Shown here in pieces: positions 35,234-46,332 of a stretch of 64,000 nt of DNA. The notes under the pieces are model-generated. The model was not told the origin of the DNA. It made no database searches and saw only the letters and a program-made list of their open reading frames with translations. Within the stretch, counting starts at the first letter, position 1. Each line of letters opens with the position of its first letter. Made by a program: the position numbers and the translations under genes. Source of the stretch: Acorus gramineus (Eukaryota > Streptophyta > Magnoliopsida > Acorales > Acoraceae); NCBI GenBank assembly GCA_030737835.1, contig JAUJYN010000020.1, forward strand, positions 2,728,001-2,792,000. Direction: 5' to 3'.

Positions 35234-36208
35234 CTACTCCTTGAGCACCTTCAGCTCTGCAGGGGCCATCCGGTACGGAGCTCTCAAAATCGGCTCGGTC
35301 CCCAGAATCAGATTTATCTCAAACTCGATCGCGCGATCCGGCGGTAATCCCGGAAGATCATCGGGGAAAACCTCAGGATACTCTGCCACGACCAGAGTCT
35401 GACTGATATCTACCCGCAGCGGTGCATCCTCCTGAGCAATGTACGCTAGAAAGCCCTCGCATCCTCCCTGAAGGAGTCTCCACGCCTGGATGGACGACAC
35501 GAACCCCAAAGGGGCTACGTCACGATCGCCCACGAACTGGAAGGACCTCCGACCCGGAAGGTGGAAAGACACCGACTTGGCAAAACAGTCGATGCTGGCG
35601 TGACTAGCTGCAAGCCAATCCATTCCTAGGATGGCATCAAAGTCCGTCATAGCGAGCTCCACCAACTCCACCAGAAACTCATGCTCCGCGACCACCACCG
35701 CACACCCTCGGTACACAGAACGGAGGAGAATACGGTCTCCAACGGGCAATGATATCTCCAGGATACCATCAAGAGGGGCGGACGCCACGCCCATCCATCT
35801 CGCAAAAGCGGGAGACACGAACGAGTGTGTGGCTCCGGAATCGAATAACACATATGCAGGGAGCTGGGAGATCTGAACAATACCTCGGACCACGCTGCCT
35901 GATGCCTGAGCCTCCTCTGCCGAAAGCCCTGCCACTCGGCCCTGAACAAACTGTGGCTGAGGAGCAGGGGCACGCCTCGCCGGCTGCGCTGGCTGCCTCC
36001 TCTGGTCAGCTCGGCCACCCTGTGGCTGCTGCTGCGGCTGGCGCTGAGGCTGCTGCTGCTGCTGGCGCTGAGGCTGCTGTGGCTGCTGCTGTAATTGCTG
36101 CTGCTGCTGCGGAGGCAGCACTCGGGGTCGGCCAGCATCAGGGCAATTATACAAGATATGCCCGATGCGCTGACAGTGGTAACAACGCCGCGTCTCCGGT
36201 CGCCTGGC
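35234..36208 (-). pseudogene. Element F zinc knuckle, Q-rich linker and aspartic protease
   Basis: Starting directly after a stop at 36209-36211, the frame encodes a gag-type zinc knuckle CYHCQRIGHILYNC (CX2CX4HX4C). A long polyglutamine/proline stretch follows (CTG/CAG-rich, about 36000-36120), then a retroviral-type aspartic protease with DSGATHSFVS and LGMDWL, then the RT lead-in. It ends at a TAG at 35234-35236, most simply a Gln codon changed by C to T. The protease would mature the gag-pol polyprotein; the knuckle binds element RNA. Confidence 0.9.
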
Positions 36209-36755
36209 CTAGATCAGCACTGCTGCAATGGGTGCTGGACTTTGTACTGGCACCACATCTGCTGGAGGAGAGGCAGCCGCTAACTGATCAAAGCGGGGCC
36301 TCTTCTTCTTGCGCTGTCCCTGGTCCGGGCTCCTGGGAGGCCTCTGGTCTGCAGAAGGGGTCGAAACCCTCACGAGGATCCCGAGGTCTCGCTCGACTGT
36401 CTTCACCCGAGACACCAAGTCAGAGTACCTCGTGAAAGCCTGGGAGGTGACATGCACCCGAATGGCGCTACTGAGACCAAGCTCAAAACGACGGCACCTC
36501 GTCTCCTCATCCATCACCAAGGCTGGGGAAAATCTAGAAAGCCTCGTGAAGTGCGTGGAGTAGTCAGCGACAGTCATGGAGCCCTGCGTCAACTGCTCGA
36601 ACTCCTGCATCACGATCTGCCGCGTCGAGAACGGGAAGTACTCCTCCAAGAAATACCTCCGGAATCCCGCCCATAGAAGCTGCTCCACTCCCTTGGGGAT
36701 GTCCACTGATCTAGTAGCCCACCAGTCGGCGGCGCTACCCTTCAGCATAAAGGTT
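36209..36755 (-). pseudogene. Element F gag, C-terminal capsid part
   Basis: The frame resumes in phase on the left side of the solo LTR at 36756-39782, with MLKGSAADWW and FEQLTQGSMTVADY, typical of the Retrotrans_gag capsid domain. A basic tail (KKKRPRFDQ) leads to a TAG at 36209-36211 just before the zinc knuckle. Gag builds the virus-like particle. Confidence 0.88.
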
Positions 36756-39700
36756 GTCACGCCCCAGGGCGGCCGTCCCCGGGACGCGGCAAGCGTATAC
36801 ATGATATCAGCAGTCAATACAGGAGATCAATAACATACCATAAACAACAGCTAAAAAGACAACACAGACAACAAAGAGGCTGACATGATGTATACACAGA
36901 TAGCGGAAGCTAAAAAGACTGAATCTGTAAATCAACAACACATTACAGACTCGATACATAATCAACTGTCCTGTGAGAGCCAATATACACACAAACATCC
37001 AAATACAATCCAAACTGGTGCCCAAGCACGGAAATATATACATACAATCAAAAGGATGCTGATGGCCTCTAAAACTCGAGGGACGTGGCGCTACTCCGCT
37101 ACTGGTGCAGTCTCTCGGGGAGCTCCTCCTTCAAGTCCGCCTCGGTAATCACTGGAGAAAAATAATTATGCGAGGGGTGAGCCACACGCTCAGTGAATAG
37201 CACAACCCATGCATCACAATTCATATTAACCATAATTAATCAGTAAAAGCCTCAAAGTGGCATGAACAACACAAATCCAGTGGGTCGCTACATCGCCGAA
37301 CCACCACACCCTCACCCTCACCCCTCAATAGGTGACATAGGATATTGGGACTTAATAGGCTGATAATCATCCTTACACAAATCCAGTGGGTCGCCACATC
37401 GCCGACCCACCACACCCTCACCCTCACCCTCACCCCTCAATAGGTGACATAGGATATTGGGACTGACTAGGCTGTTGGTCACCCTTGGTCCACTGATAGT
37501 CTCTGCCCACTCCGTAGGCCGCTTGGCCACCCCCACATTCAGCACAGTCCGTCCCAAATCAGGAGGTGCCTACTGATGGGAGCCCCTGCACGGGACAGCC
37601 TTTCTAACGCCGGGGCAGTCTCTACACGGATCCAAAGAAGGGAACAGAACAGCCTATCTATGCGCATATGATCCACTCGGATCCGCTGACAACATATCTC
37701 AACAACTCTAATGTCTTGAATTCTTCAGAATTCCTCCAGCGCGCATAACCAAGATGCGGGGAACATATAAAATAAAAATGGGAAAAGAAACCTTGGGAGG
37801 GCAACCTGAGGTCCCGATATAGGACACCCCGACAACCAAACAAGGAACACGGAGTACCCTAGCCCGGGTCTCAATGTTGACCTCGCAAGGCCCCTTAATA
37901 TTCCCTAAGGCATGCTAAAAATATCATAAGCTTGCATTTAATTTAATAAATCAAACTACTAGGACGCATGCATAGGTCGAGGTTTTCCTAGCATGATAAC
38001 AAGGTGACAGGATGCACAGCTCTTACACATATCCTAAGGGTGCAAGTCCCTAACATACAAAGTCTAGGGTGGCATGCATTCTACACACTAATCATGCTTG
38101 CATGGATTACATATAACAAGTTAATATCAACTGCGGTGCCCCAGGGGAGGACGGTATACGCCCAAGTGCATAAAGCGCCTCCCTACTCGGTTGGGTTGTC
38201 CCACTCACCGATAACCGGGTTGTCGCTCGATCGTCCGTCAAGATCTACAAGACAGGGTAATCAACTTGGTGAGTAAAAATACACAAATACCACAAAAATA
38301 CACAAAATACACTAAAAATACCCAACACTCGGACAAGCGTACATACGGCTTGTACGCACGCGAGTCCGAGCATCCCGACTCACTCCCGAACCCCCGAGCA
38401 GCCGCCCGCACGGCCACCCGCCCCAGGGGCACAGTCGAGCCCCGGCCCGCGCGCCCAGCGCACTGCAGAGCCCAGCCCGCACGCCCGGACACTCCACCAA
38501 GTCCCCCCAGGTGCACCGCACTCCCACTGCGCCCCAGCGCAGCGACTCGCGCGCACACCCGCACGCCCAGCGCCCCATCGCCTCGCCCCGCGCGCACCAC
38601 CGGCTCGCCTCACCGCGCACATCCGCACGCCCTGCGCCCAGCGCCTCGCCCCGCGCGCACCACCGCTCGCCCCAGCACGGCGCCCTGCGCGCAGCACCCG
38701 TACGTGGCCCCCTGCGCGCGGCATGCACCGCGCCTCTACGCAGCGCCCCACGCACACACCCGCGCACGGCGCCCAGCGCGCAGCGCCCGCACCCTCCTGC
38801 TCCACCCGCGCGCACGCCCGCGCGCGCCCTGCCACCTGCTCTGCCTGCTGCGCTGCTTGTGCTGCCATCCTGCCCGAGACAGCCAACCACCCTCCCGACG
38901 GCCACCCATGGCCTCCAACAGCCCCCAACAGCCGCTGACAGCCACCAACAGCCACCGACCACCATCCACACTCAAAACCACCCTCCTAACATTCATCTAA
39001 GCAAGAAAAGGAAGGAAAGAGAGCTTACCCAAGGGAGGAAAGGAAGGAAGGATAGTTCGGTTGCTCTCCGCGCACCGAAACACCTCCTCCAAGGCCACCA
39101 CCACCGAGCTCTTCCTCAGCCCTCGAAATGGCTGAAATCAGAGGAGAAAAGAGGGCGTGAGAAGGGGCTAAACACATCGGAACTCGAATCTGAGACCACC
39201 GGTGGATAGATCGGGAACTCCCCTTACCTTTCTCTTCTTTGGGTTTTGAGATCCAAGCTCTCTAACTAGGGTAAAAGGTGGAAAAAGAGAGAGGGGGAGA
39301 GAGAAATCAATTTGGGGAAGATGATGAATAGTGGAGGAAATATTTTAGCTCACTTAAATATAACCCCACACTTAGATTAGGGTTAACTAGGTTTAATTAG
39401 GGTTAAGAGAGGATTAAAGAGGATTAAGTGAACTTTGGCTTGGGTCAACCCAACCACACAAAAAAAAGGGGTTGACCAAGTCATGGGCCCACTTTGACCG
39501 AGTCAACTCTCCCAATGACTTCTCGCTCGGTCAAAACCCGGATACGCCCCGGAACTGTGAAATTCTGAAACGTTACCGGAATTCGATGAAATTTTTGTGA
39601 GTGGCTTGAAATGGCACCAGGACACATAATATGCAGTTAGATTTTCAATCGGAGTCCTCAAACTCAGGACCATAGCTAACAGTCCAAAATTTTAGCAGTT

Positions 39701-39782
39701 CCGATCGAAAAACGAAAAAACTCACAAAATGCCAGAATGCTCCAACGGTTACCACAAGGCTAAAAGTGACACATATATAACA
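36756..39782 (-). mobile_element. Solo LTR E (T1) inserted in gag, TSD AAGGT
   Basis: TGTCACGCCCC to CACATATATAACA, 3,027 bp, with AAGGT at 36751-36755 and 39783-39787. The gag frame is continuous across it once one copy of the duplication is removed. Two minisatellite units (37270-37460), CpG core 38340-38980, 36-nt mini-exon near 38203-38246, tail frame intact with the variant ITEADLKEELPERLHQ. Younger than element F. Confidence 0.95.
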
Positions 39783-40330
39783 AAGGTGGCCAGGGAGACT
39801 CGCTGGCGGTCGGTGCAATGCATAGTCGAGAAGATCATGTCCACCTCCATCAACCAGCGCTCTGGGGCAAGGGGATCTGCCGTCTGGCCATGGAACTCGG
39901 GAGGGTGGAGCTTCAGAAAGGCAGCGAGGCCACTCTGATGCACTCGCGCTGTAGCCTCTAGCCCCACCTCCCTCTCCTGGGGATCCTGAACTCTCACCGC
40001 CGGAAACACTACGGGGACTGGGGGTACATTGGGTACCACAGGCGGATCTGCCGCCAAGGGGACCTGTGGAACTGCATCACGGGCCGCCCTCAACTCCTAA
40101 ATCTCTCGTGCCTGCTCAGCCAATACTCTAGTCTGGGCCTCCAGTGCCCTGGTCTGAGTCTCCACCAAATCCGCTATCCGCACGAACGCGCGCTCCCATG
40201 CAGGAGGCTCCTGCGCCGATCCTGGCCTCACAGCCGAGGACTCTCCAGTAGCATCCTCGCCTCTGGTAGGTCCAGAAACCTCCAAAGGTCGAGAGGGACC
40301 ACGTCCGCGCCGTCCTCTGCGAGGAGGCAT
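39783..40330 (-). pseudogene. Element F gag, N-terminal part
   Basis: It starts at an ATG at 40330 (MPPRRGRRGRG), about 100 bp from the PBS. A basic N-terminus is followed by coiled-coil-like LVETQTRALEAQTRVLAEQ. There is a premature TAG at 40097-40099 (CAG to TAG type), then the frame continues into the capsid domain (LKLHPPEFHGQTADPLAPE, ERWLMEVDMIF) up to the solo LTR E insertion point. Confidence 0.87.
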
Positions 40331-40433
40331 ATCAGCAACCTAAGAAAACCAGACACGAGGATCAGAATACTCATATAGAAATCCTAGGACTCATCTCTAC
40401 GAAAAAGAAGACAATTGGCTCTGACAGGACCAG

Positions 40434-40445
40434 GCTCTGATACCA
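40434..40445 (-). other. Primer binding site, initiator tRNA-Met
   Basis: Minus strand TGGTATCAGAGC, six bases inside the 5' LTR end (GTGACA-AAAAGT-TGGTATC). It is complementary to the 3' end of plant initiator tRNA-Met, the usual primer of plant gypsy and copia elements. This fixes the polarity of element F and of the whole T1 family. Confidence 0.93.
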
Positions 40446-40451
40446 ACTTTT

Positions 40452-43400
40452 TGTCACGCCCCAGGGCGGCCGTCCCCGGGACGCGGCAAGTGTATATATG
40501 ATATCAACAGTCTAAACAGGAGATCAATAACATACTCTAAACAACAGCTAAAATGACAACACAGACAAAAGCAGGACTGACATGATATATACACAAATAG
40601 CGTAAGCTAAAAGACTGAGTCTGTAAATCAAAACATATCACAGACTCGATACATAATCAACTGTCCTGTGAGAGCCAATATACACAAATACGCCCAAGTA
40701 TAATACAAACAGGTGCCCAAGCACGGAAATATATACATACAATCAAAAGAAAGGATGCTGATGGCCTCTAACACTCGCGGGACGTGGTGCTACTCCGCTA
40801 CTGATGAAATCCCTCGGGGAGCTCCTCCTTCAGGTCCGACTCAGTGATAACTGGAGAAAAATTATGCGAGGGGTGAGCCACACGCTCAGTGAATAGCACA
40901 ACCCATGCATCACAATTTATATTAACCACAAATAATTAATCAAGCCTCAAAGTGGCAGGAACTACACAATCCAGTGGGTCGCTACATCGCCGACCCACCA
41001 CACCCTCACCCTCACCCCTCAATAGGTGACATAGGATATTGGGACTGACTAGGCTGTTAATCACCCTTGGTCCACCGATAGTCTCTCCTCCACTCCGTAG
41101 GCCGCTTGGCCACTCCCACACTTCAGCACAGTCCGAATCCAAATCAGGAGGTACCTACTGTTATATATGTGTCACTTTTAACCTTCTGGTAACCATTGGA
41201 CCATTCTGGCAGTTTTTCGGGGTTTTTTTTGTTTTTCGATCGGAACCGCTAAAATCTTGGGCTTTTAGCTATCGCCCTGAGATTGAGGACTCCGATCGAG
41301 AATCTAACTGCATATTATGTGTCCTGGTGCCATTCCAAGCCACTCACAAAAATTTCATCGAATTCTGGTAACGTTTCAGAATTTCACAGTTCCGAAGCGT
41401 ATCCGGGTTTTGACCGAGCGAGAAGTCATTGGGAGAGTTGACTTGGTCAAAGTGGGCCCATGACTTGGTCAACCCCTTTTGTTTTTTTGTGTGGTTGGGT
41501 TGACCCAAGTCAAATCTCACTTAAGCCTCCCTAATCCTAGCTTAAACCCTAATTAACCTAGGTTAACCCTAATCTAAGTGAGGGGTTATATTTAAGTGAA
41601 TCTAAAATATCTCCCCCACTATTCATCATCTTCCCCATTTGATTTTCTCTCTCCCCCTCTCTCTTTTTCTTGGTTTTGACCTAGCTAGAGGGGTTAAAAT
41701 CAAAAGCACAAAGAAGAGAAAGGTTAGATCTCATCCCGATCTATCCACCGGTGGTCTCGGATTCGAGTTCCCACGAGTTTGACCCCCTCTAACACCCTCT
41801 TTTCTTCTCTGATTTCAGCCCCCCTTGGGCTAGGTAGAGATCTTGGTGGTGGAGGTCTTTGGGGAGGTGTTTCGGTGCACGAAGAGCTCCCGGTCCCCTT
41901 CCCTTCCTTTCCTCTCCTAGGGTAAGCCTTCTTTCCTTCCTTTTCTTGCTTAGATGCTTGTTTAGGAGGTGTTTTGGGTGCTGGTGGCTGTGGGTGGTTG
42001 TTGGTGGCTGTTGGAGGCCATTGGTGGCCGGAGAGAGGTGGTAGGGTGGCTCGGGTGGTGGTAGAGTGGCTCGGGCAGGCAAGCAGTGCGCAGGCAGGCA
42101 GTGCTCGGGCAGGCAGGCAGTGCGAGGGCAGGCTGGCAAGCGCGCTGGGGGCGTGCTGTCGGGCACGCTGGACGCGTGCTGTCGGGAGTGCGCGCGGGCG
42201 GCGTGCACGGATGCTGCGCAGGGGGCGCAGTGTGCGCAGGGCGAGCAGGTGGTGCAAGCGGGGAGTGTGAGCGAGCGGGCGCGCGGGTGCGCGTGCGGGG
42301 CGCTGCGCTGGGGCGCAGTGCGCGCGGTTGCACCCGAGGCTGGACGCGCGGTGGTGGGCGTGCAGGCTGGAGGCTCGGCAGGGTGTCTGGGCGTCCGGGC
42401 TGGGCTCGATAGGGCGTCTGGGCGCGCGGGCCGGGGCTCGGCTGTGCGCCGGGGGTGGGTGGCCGTGCGTACGGCTGCCTGGGGGTTCGGGAGTGAGTCG
42501 GGATGCTCGGACTCGCGTGCGTACAGGCCGTATGTACGTTTGTCCGAGTGTTGTGTATTTTAATGTATTTTTGGATTTATTTGTGTATTTTACTCACCGA
42601 TTTGATTACCCTATCTTGCAGATCTTGACGGACGGTCGCGCGACGACCCGGCTACCGGTGAGTGGGACAATCCAACCCAGTAGGGAGGCGTACTACTCAT
42701 TTGAGAGTGTATTGTCCTCCCCTGGGGCACCATGGATTTATATTAACTTGTTGTAATGTGTAATCCATGCAAGCATGATTAAAATGTAGTATGCATGCTA
42801 CCCTAGACTTTGTATGTTAGGGACTTGCACCCTTAGGATATGTGTAAGAGCCATGCATCCTGTCACCTTGTTATCATGCTAGGAAAGCCTCGACCTATGC
42901 ATGCGTCCTATTAGTTTGATTTATTAAATTAAATGCGAGCATATGATTAATTGCATGCCTTAGATAATATTATAGGGAGGGGCCTTGCGAGGTCAACATT
43001 GAGACCCGGGCTAGGGTACTCCGTGTTCCTTGTTTGGTTGTCGGGATATCCTATATCGGGACCTCACGCTGCCCTCCCAAGGTTTCTTTCCCAATAATAT
43101 TATACCCTTGTTATTATTATTATATATATTCCCCGCATCTTGGTTATGCGCCCTGGAGGAATTCTGAAGAATTCATGACATTAGAGTTGTTGTGATGTGT
43201 TGTCTGCGGATCCGAGTGGATCATATGCGTATGGATAGGCTGTTCTGTTCCCTTCGTTGGATCCGTGTAGAGACTGCCCCGGCGTTAGAAAGGCTGTCCT
43301 GTGAAGGGGCTCCCATCAGTAGGCACCTACTGATTTGGGACGGACAATGCTGAATGTGGGAGTGGCCGAACGGCCTATGGAGTGGGGAGAGACTATCGGT

Positions 43401-46332
43401 GGACCAAGGGTGACCATCAGCCTAGTCAGTCCCAATATCCTATGTCACCATATTGAGGGGTGAGGGTGAGGGTGTGGTGGGTCGGCGATGTGGCGACCCA
43501 CTGGTTTGTAAGTCCCAATATCCTATGTCACCTATTGAGGGGTGAGGGTGAGGGTGTAGTGGGTTGGCGATAGCGACCCACTGGTTTGGTGTAGTTCCTG
43601 CCATTTTGTGGCTTGATTAATAAAATTGTGGAATAATAATATCTGGTGGTTAATATAATTGTGATGCATGGGTTGTGCTGTTCACTGAGCGTGTGGCTCA
43701 CCCCTCGCATAATATTTTTCTCCAGTGTCATCTGAGTCGGATCTGGAGGAAGAGCTCCCCGAGGGACTTCATCAGTAGCGGAGTAGCGCCACGTCCCGCG
43801 AGTATCAGAGGCTATCAGCATCCCTTTTGATTGTATGTACTATATTATGTGCTTGGGCACGCGTTTGTATTGTATTTGGATGTCATTGTATATATTGGCT
43901 CTCACAGGACAATTGATTATGTATCGAGTCTGTAATATGTTTTTGGATTACAGATTCAGTCTTTTAGCTTCCGCTATTTGTGTATATATCATGTCAGCCC
44001 TGCTTTCGTCTATGTTGTCATTTTTAGCTGTTGTGTGAGTATGTTATTGAACTCCTGTTTTTACTGATATCATATATACACTTGCCGCGTCCCGGGGATG
44101 GCCGCCTTGGGGCGTGACACCTACTGATGGGAGCCCTCTGACGGGACGGCCTTTCTAACGCTGGGGCAGTCTCTATACGGATCCAACGAAGGGAACAGAA
44201 ACAGCCTATCCATACGCATACGATCCACTCGGATCCGTCGGCAACACCTCTCATCAACTCTAATGTCATGAATTCTTCAGAATTCCTCAAGGGCGCATAA
44301 CTAAGATGCGGGGAAACATATATTATAATATTATCGGGAAAAGAAACCTTGGGAGGGCACCATGAGGTCCCGATATAGGACATCCCGACAACCAAACAAG
44401 GAACACGGAGTACCCTAGCCCGGGTCTCAATGTTGACCTCGCAAGGCCCCTTATAATATTCCCTAAGGCATGCTAATAGTCATATGCTCGCATTTGATTT
44501 AAATAAATTAAACTAAATGGGAACATGCATAGGTCGAGGCTTTCCTAGCATGAAAACATGGTGACAGGATGCATGGCTCTTACACATATCCTAAGGGTGC
44601 AAGTCCCTAACATACAAGGTCTAGGGTGGCATGCCTAGTACATACTAATTATGCTTGCATAGATTACAAGTTAATATTAAACTATGGTGCCCCAGGGGAG
44701 GACGGTATACGCCCAAGTGCATATAGCGCCTCCCTACTGGGTTGGATTGTCCCACTCACCAATACCCGGGTCGTCGCGTGACCGTCCGTCAAGATCTGCA
44801 AGACAGGTATTTAACACGGTGAGTAAAATACACAAATACATACAAAAATACATTAAAAATACACAACACTCGGACAAGCGTACATACGGCCTGTACGCCC
44901 GCGAGTTCGAGCACCCCGACTCACTCACGAACCCCCGGGCAGCCGTACGCAGGGCCACCCCACCCAGGCGCACAGCCGTGCCCCAGCCCGAGCGCCCAGA
45001 CGCACTGCCGAGCCCCCCGGGTGCACCGCGCGCTCACTGCGCCCCAGCGCAGCAACTCGCGCGCACACCCGTACGCCCTGCGCCCCAGCGCAGCACCCCG
45101 CGCGCACCCCGCGCGCACCACCAGCTCGCCTCACCGCGCGCGAACAGCACGCACTACGCCTCTGCGCAGCGCTCCACGGGCACGCCCCCGCACGGCGCCC
45201 TGCGCGCAGCACCCGCACGCGGCCCCACGAGCACAGCACGCACTGCGCCTCTGCGCAGCGCTCCGCGCGCACGCCCTCGCACGGCGCCCAGCGCGCAGCA
45301 CCCGCACACCACCCGCGTACTGCGCCCCCTGCGCAGCACCCGCGCGCACGCGCGCGTGCCCTGCCAGCCTGCTCTGCCCGCCCTGCCTGCGCTGCCTGCG
45401 CTGCCAGCCTACCCGAGACAACCCTACCACCTCCCCGACGGCCACCAATGGCCACCAACAGCCACCAACAGCTACCAACAGCCACCAACAGCCATACATA
45501 CCCAAAAACACCCTCCTAACATGCATCTAAACAAGAAAAGGAAGGAAAGAAACCTCACCCAAGGAGAGGAATGCAAAGGGGAGGAGATCGGGTGCTCTTC
45601 GCGCACCGAAACACCACCTCAAGGACCACCAACACCTAGATCTCCTTCAGCCCTCCAAGTGGCTGAAATCAGAGGAGAAAAGAGGGCATGAGAGGGGGTC
45701 ACACATGAGGAAACTTGAAAATGAAACCACCGGAAGATAGATCGGGAGCTCACCTATCTTTTCTCTTCTTAGGGTTTTTGGTTTTGTCCACCCTAACTAG
45801 GTCAAATAGTGGATTTAAAGAGAGGGGAGAGAGAGAAATTTTGGTGGAGAAGATGATGAATAGTGGGGGATTAAATTTTAGCTTGACTTATAAGCCACCA
45901 CACACACACACCTCACACACTCACCACTTAGACTAATTAATTAGGTTTAGGCTAGATTAGATTAGGTTTAAGTGTGGTTTGACCCTAGTCAACCCAACCA
46001 CACAAAAATCCAAATCAATTTGACCAAGTCATGGGCCCACCTTGACCAAGTCAAGTCTCCCAATGACTTCTCGCTCGGTCAAAACCCGGATACGCTTCGG
46101 AACTGTGAAATTCTGAAACGTTACCGGAATTCGATGAAATTTTTGTGAGTGGCTTGGAATGGCACCAGGACACATAATATGCAGTTAGATTTTCAATCGG
46201 AGTCCTCAAACTCAGAATGATAGCTAACAGTCCAAAATTTTAGCGGTTCCGATCGAAAAACGAAAAAAACTGAAAAACTGTCAGAATGTTCCAATGGTTA
46301 CCAGAAGGCTAAAAAGTGACACATATATAACA
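40452..46332 (-). repeat. 5' LTR of element F, interrupted by a solo LTR
   Basis: It runs from TGTCACGCCCC (40452) to CACATATATAACA (46332), and is split at 41158/44120 by a solo LTR with duplication CCTAC. Without the guest it is about 2,915 bp. It has one minisatellite unit (about 40975-41045), mini-exon near 44761-44796 (LDGRSRDDPGI), CpG core 44880-45480, minus-strand TATA-like TTATAAG at 45887-45893. An ATG at 44973 opens a frame that reads through the acceptor-like site into the mini-exon. Confidence 0.93.
41159..44119 (+). mobile_element. Solo LTR N1 (T1) nested in the 5' LTR of F, TSD CCTAC
   Basis: TGTTATATATGTGTCAC to GGGGCGTGACA, 2,961 bp, duplication CCTAC at 41154-41158 and 44120-44124. 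Donor-like G|GTAAGCC at 41922, CpG core 42040-42540, mini-exon 42622-42657 (36 nt), two minisatellite units (43450-43590), acceptor at 43724, tail frame 43726-43778. Confidence 0.95.

Larger units (their letters stand above)
31813..46332 (-). mobile_element. Element F: Tekay/Del-like chromovirus, nearly complete, with nested insertions
   Basis: Minus-strand Ty3/gypsy element. From right to left: 5' LTR (46332-40452, carrying a solo LTR at 41159-44119), PBS for initiator tRNA-Met, gag (split by a solo LTR at 36756-39782), protease, RT, RNase H, integrase, chromodomain, PPT, and a 3' LTR remnant (32453-31813). Without guests the internal region is about 5.0 kb and the LTR about 2.9 kb, so the original element was near 10.8 kb. 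Comparing the 640 bp shared by the two LTRs by eye gives about 13 substitutions plus a few small indels, so a fairly recent insertion. Five premature stops make it non-autonomous. The right flank pentamer is CGCAG (46333-46337); the left flank is lost with the rest of the 3' LTR. It is inserted within LTR G. Confidence 0.9.
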
